Positions 5,354-6,760 of a DNA stretch of 6,760 nt are shown here, one piece after another. The translations under genes were made by a program, and so were the position numbers. The DNA is from DASYYE01 sp035946955 (GTDB lineage Bacteria > Actinomycetota > Actinomycetes > Streptosporangiales > Streptosporangiaceae), in contig DASYYE010000131.1 in assembly GCA_035946955.1 (NCBI GenBank), positions 1 to 6,760 of the forward strand. Direction: 5' to 3'. Under the pieces are notes generated by a model. It saw nothing but the letters and a program-made list of their open reading frames with translations. It ran no database searches and was not told the DNA's origin. Position 1 is the first letter of the stretch. Each line of letters starts with the position of its first letter.

Positions 5354-5810
5354 TTAAGGCGATGTGTCCACGTTGAGCCGAAAATCAGCCGGACTGGGAC
5401 GCTGGGTTGAGCTGATCTGGTAGCCCAGTTGCTGCAGCTGAGTGACCAGCCGGCGGGTCTGCCGGGCTGGGTCCAGATGGGTGAGGAAGTGCAGTGCGCC
5501 GAGGTCTTGGTAGCTGACCTCGTCGTTGATGACGTGCCAGGCAGCGACCAGCAGACTGTGCCCGACGGCGACGAGCGCGCGTTTCTTGCCACGCCGGGCG
5601 GCCAGCCGGTGGTACTGAGCCCGGCAGTAGGAGTCTCTTGTGCCGGCCGCCGCCGCGGCTGCCTCACCCAGCGCGGCTCGCAGCCACCGGTCGCCCTTGC
5701 GGGTCCGGCCGGAGAAGTGCTTGCCCGCGGATTCGTTGCTGCCCGGGCACATGCCAGCCCAAGAGGCCAGATGAGCCGGTGTGGGGAACTGGGTCATGTC
5801 TGCCCCGGTC
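5354..5810 (-). pseudogene. Second IS110-family transposase, C-terminal fragment
   Basis: About 150 codons of a different IS110-type transposase, on the minus strand. The Transposase_20 region is clear: DMTQFPTPAHLASWAGMCPG, then SNESAGKHFSGRTRKGDRWL with the likely catalytic Ser in ESAGK, then GKKRALVAVGHSLLVAAWHV. The tail is LVTQLQQLGYQI. The N-terminal DEDD domain is absent. The in-frame sequence stops making sense at 5810, exactly where GTGCGAC of the intron-like sequence begins. The last dozen residues (PADFRLNVDTSP) probably already read into the end of the IS3 element. It shares little with the intact IS110 transposase next door beyond the family fold, so it is not a duplicate of it. 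Confidence 0.88.
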
Positions 5811-6180
5811 GTGCGACACGAGGTCGCACGTTGCGAGTGAGTTCATGAAGTGGAGGTCCGGTAATGCCGGTCGTGTAGCTCCGGGTGAGTGCTCGATGCC
5901 CGTCCCCCGCCCTGGCGTGCGCCGCAGGTCCTGCCTGCTGGGGTGCGAAGCCCGGGGAGCAAGCCCAAGAAGTCCCCGTTCCATCCGGGGATTACAGGCG
6001 AGGGGGAAGGCCGGGCGGGTGAACGCGAGTGAACCCTTGGTGACGCCTCGTAATAGACAGCCCCGGGAGATGGAAGGCACGCCGGGGTGATAGGGCCTGG
6101 CCCCTGGCAGAGGGGGCGAGCGGCGGCCGGAGGGATCGGACTGGCCGTGGGAGCACCGCTGGGCCTCGGGGTAAAGAGGG
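5811..6180 (+). pseudogene. Probable 5' part of a group II intron (mainly domain I), truncated
   Basis: It starts with GTGCGAC, matching the GUGYG 5' consensus of bacterial group II introns, directly at the break in the IS110 fragment. GTGCGAC-ACGAG-GTCGCAC (5811-5829) forms a perfect 7-bp hairpin. Downstream are features typical of domain I: GTAATGCCGG (5862 on) and GAACGCGAGTGAAC (6021-6034). No frame in this stretch looks coding. A GGCCGG (6125-6130, also 6009-6014) could act as EBS1 against CCGGTC (5805-5810) with one G-U pair. There is no maturase reading onward in the same direction; instead an antisense maturase tail follows. The 3' limit near 6180 is set by that tail and is approximate. 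Confidence 0.5.
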
Positions 6181-6183
6181 TGG

Positions 6184-6430
6184 TTCCCGGTCTGTGTGCA
6201 GCAGCAGGCTGCCGCAGTCGGGGCAACGTCCCTTGTGTGACTGGAGCAGCCGCAGCAAGAGCGGGCCCAGGGGCGGCCTCCCGCGCCGCCGCCGGATGGC
6301 CCAGTAGTTGGCCAGGGCGGGGTCGTCGGGTGACGCGCCGCCCTGTGACCAGGCGGTGCCAGAGGATCAGTGTCCAGGAGAACTTGACCAGGTAGCGGCC
6401 GCTGTCGCGGTCGCCCAACACCCAGCGGCT
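6184..6430 (-). pseudogene. Group II intron reverse transcriptase/maturase, C-terminal (X/HNH) remnant
   Basis: Minus-strand translation gives RWVLGDRDSGRYLVKFSWTL and WHRLVTG. After a lost base near 6334-6342 it continues in another frame as SPDDPALANYWAIRRRRGRP, LLLRLLQSHKGRCPDCGSLL and LHTDREP. This run matches the end of bacterial group II intron-encoded proteins: the domain after the maturase region followed by the C-x2-C zinc-type start of an HNH endonuclease. The reverse transcriptase domain is absent. After TDREP the sequence no longer follows the family, so the second half of the HNH domain is also lost. It faces the opposite way to the intron-like DNA at 5811-6180, so the two do not form one intact intron. 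Confidence 0.8.
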
Positions 6431-6716
6431 CGGCGCGCACCATCGCGACACCGCCAGGCAATCGCGGCCGTTGGCCGCGTCAAATCGTTCCTCGGCCCTG
6501 GCCAACCCGGTTACAGCGTCGGCAAGGCTCACGTTCGGCGGAGGCGAGCTTATGGCGTCGTTCGGCCAGCTGCCCCCCGGCCCCACAGCGCGCACGTGCC
6601 CAGTCCACCGTCAAACGTCATGTCATGCGTTGTTCACACCGCCCCCGGCGGAGCCAGTCTCGATGACATCCGCCACCTCCTAGTGACACCCGCTGCCGAC
6701 CAGTGACAGCGAAGTG
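6431..6716. other. Stretch without a recognisable gene, left of the terminal repeats
   Basis: The maturase frame stays open upstream to 6595 (minus), but nothing there resembles the family. On the minus strand, AGGAGGTGGCGG precedes an ATG at 6669, an ideal ribosome binding site, yet the frame closes after 11 residues at 6634; it may be the start of a gene whose body was replaced. AGTGACA occurs three times (6682, 6702, 6713), leading into the 18-bp repeats. Confidence 0.4.
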
Positions 6717-6758
6717 ACAGGGAAGATCCCACGGTGCCGCACAGGGAAGATCCCACGG
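6717..6758. repeat. Two 18-bp direct repeats with 24-bp period at the right edge
   Basis: ACAGGGAAGATCCCACGG is present at 6717-6734 and again at 6741-6758, identical, with 6 bp between. Repeated sites at a short constant spacing beside AGTGACA repeats resemble the multiple transposase-binding repeats at the ends of IS21-family elements. Nothing coding confirms this inside the window, so the assignment is weak; the repeat itself is certain. Confidence 0.6.
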
Positions 6759-6760
6759 AC

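Larger units (their letters stand above)
2691..5395 (-). mobile_element. IS3-family insertion sequence, truncated and carrying a nested IS110 element
   Basis: The element is defined by orfA (5339 down to 3179, minus the insert) and orfB (3176 down to 2691). Its orfB-side end is deleted. Its orfA-side end lies somewhere between the ribosome binding site at 5346-5355 and about 5395, where sequence turns into another transposase fragment; I cannot fix the exact terminal repeat. Excluding the 1865-bp insert, about 840 bp of IS3 remain of a usual 1.2-1.4 kb. Confidence 0.75.

Noticed and set aside
5811..5829. GTGCGAC/GTCGCAC hairpin as a transcription terminator
   Set aside because: There is no T-run after it, and its position at the exact transposase break fits a group II intron 5' end better.

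Overview
The window is high-GC DNA (mostly about 70% by eye) with actinomycete-type coding bias, GTG starts and strong purine-rich ribosome binding sites. It looks like an accessory region of a Streptomyces-like or other filamentous actinobacterial genome: a layered pile of mobile-element remnants around one apparently intact IS110-family element and one intact toxin-antitoxin-like pair. I cannot name the species.

Left part (1-2121). A small winged-helix-like hypothetical gene lies on the minus strand (134-571). Next comes an isolated 3' half of a tRNA-Phe(GAA) gene (about 847-890), the part of a tRNA that integrative elements usually carry as an attachment site. A less GC-rich minus-strand operon follows (2085 down to 969): a winged-helix plus MNT-type nucleotidyltransferase, overlapping by 8 nt a HEPN-domain protein. 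A promoter whose -10 box ends 6 nt before the ATG suggests a leaderless mRNA. Upstream of the operon is a wrecked tyrosine recombinase (2118-2690) with a nonsense codon, a frameshift and a lost N-terminal part.

Middle (2691-about 5395). The recombinase is fused to a truncated IS3-family element on the minus strand. The IS3 orfA is split by a complete IS110-family element inserted on the plus strand at a CT core dinucleotide (3236/3237 and 5101/5102). Removing the insert restores the orfA reading frame exactly. The IS110 element has a DEDD transposase (GTG 3850 to 5079) and an unusually long leader of about 610 nt. I could identify candidate bridge-RNA guides in this leader. A target-binding loop at 3252-3330 matches the IS3 orfA target. 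A donor-binding loop at about 3734-3799 matches the element's own ends. Each loop has a same-sense left guide and a reverse-complement right guide that includes the core, 17-18 nt apart. About 400 nt separate the two loops, and this spacer holds two copies of a 61-nt module in hairpins. On circularisation the element would create a TTGACA-N18-TCTAAT promoter reading into this RNA. This is the most interesting system in the window.

Right part (about 5354-6760). The IS3 element abuts the C-terminal part of a second, unrelated IS110-type transposase on the minus strand. That fragment is cut at 5810/5811 by what looks like the 5' part of a group II intron on the plus strand. The intron piece is joined, in opposite orientation, to a frameshifted C-terminal tail of a group II intron reverse transcriptase/maturase with an HNH motif. 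The window ends with two 18-bp direct repeats that may be the end of another insertion sequence lying beyond the edge.

The HEPN/MNT pair and the IS110 element with its RNA are the only parts that look functional. The rest reads as successive insertions, deletions and decay near a tRNA integration site.
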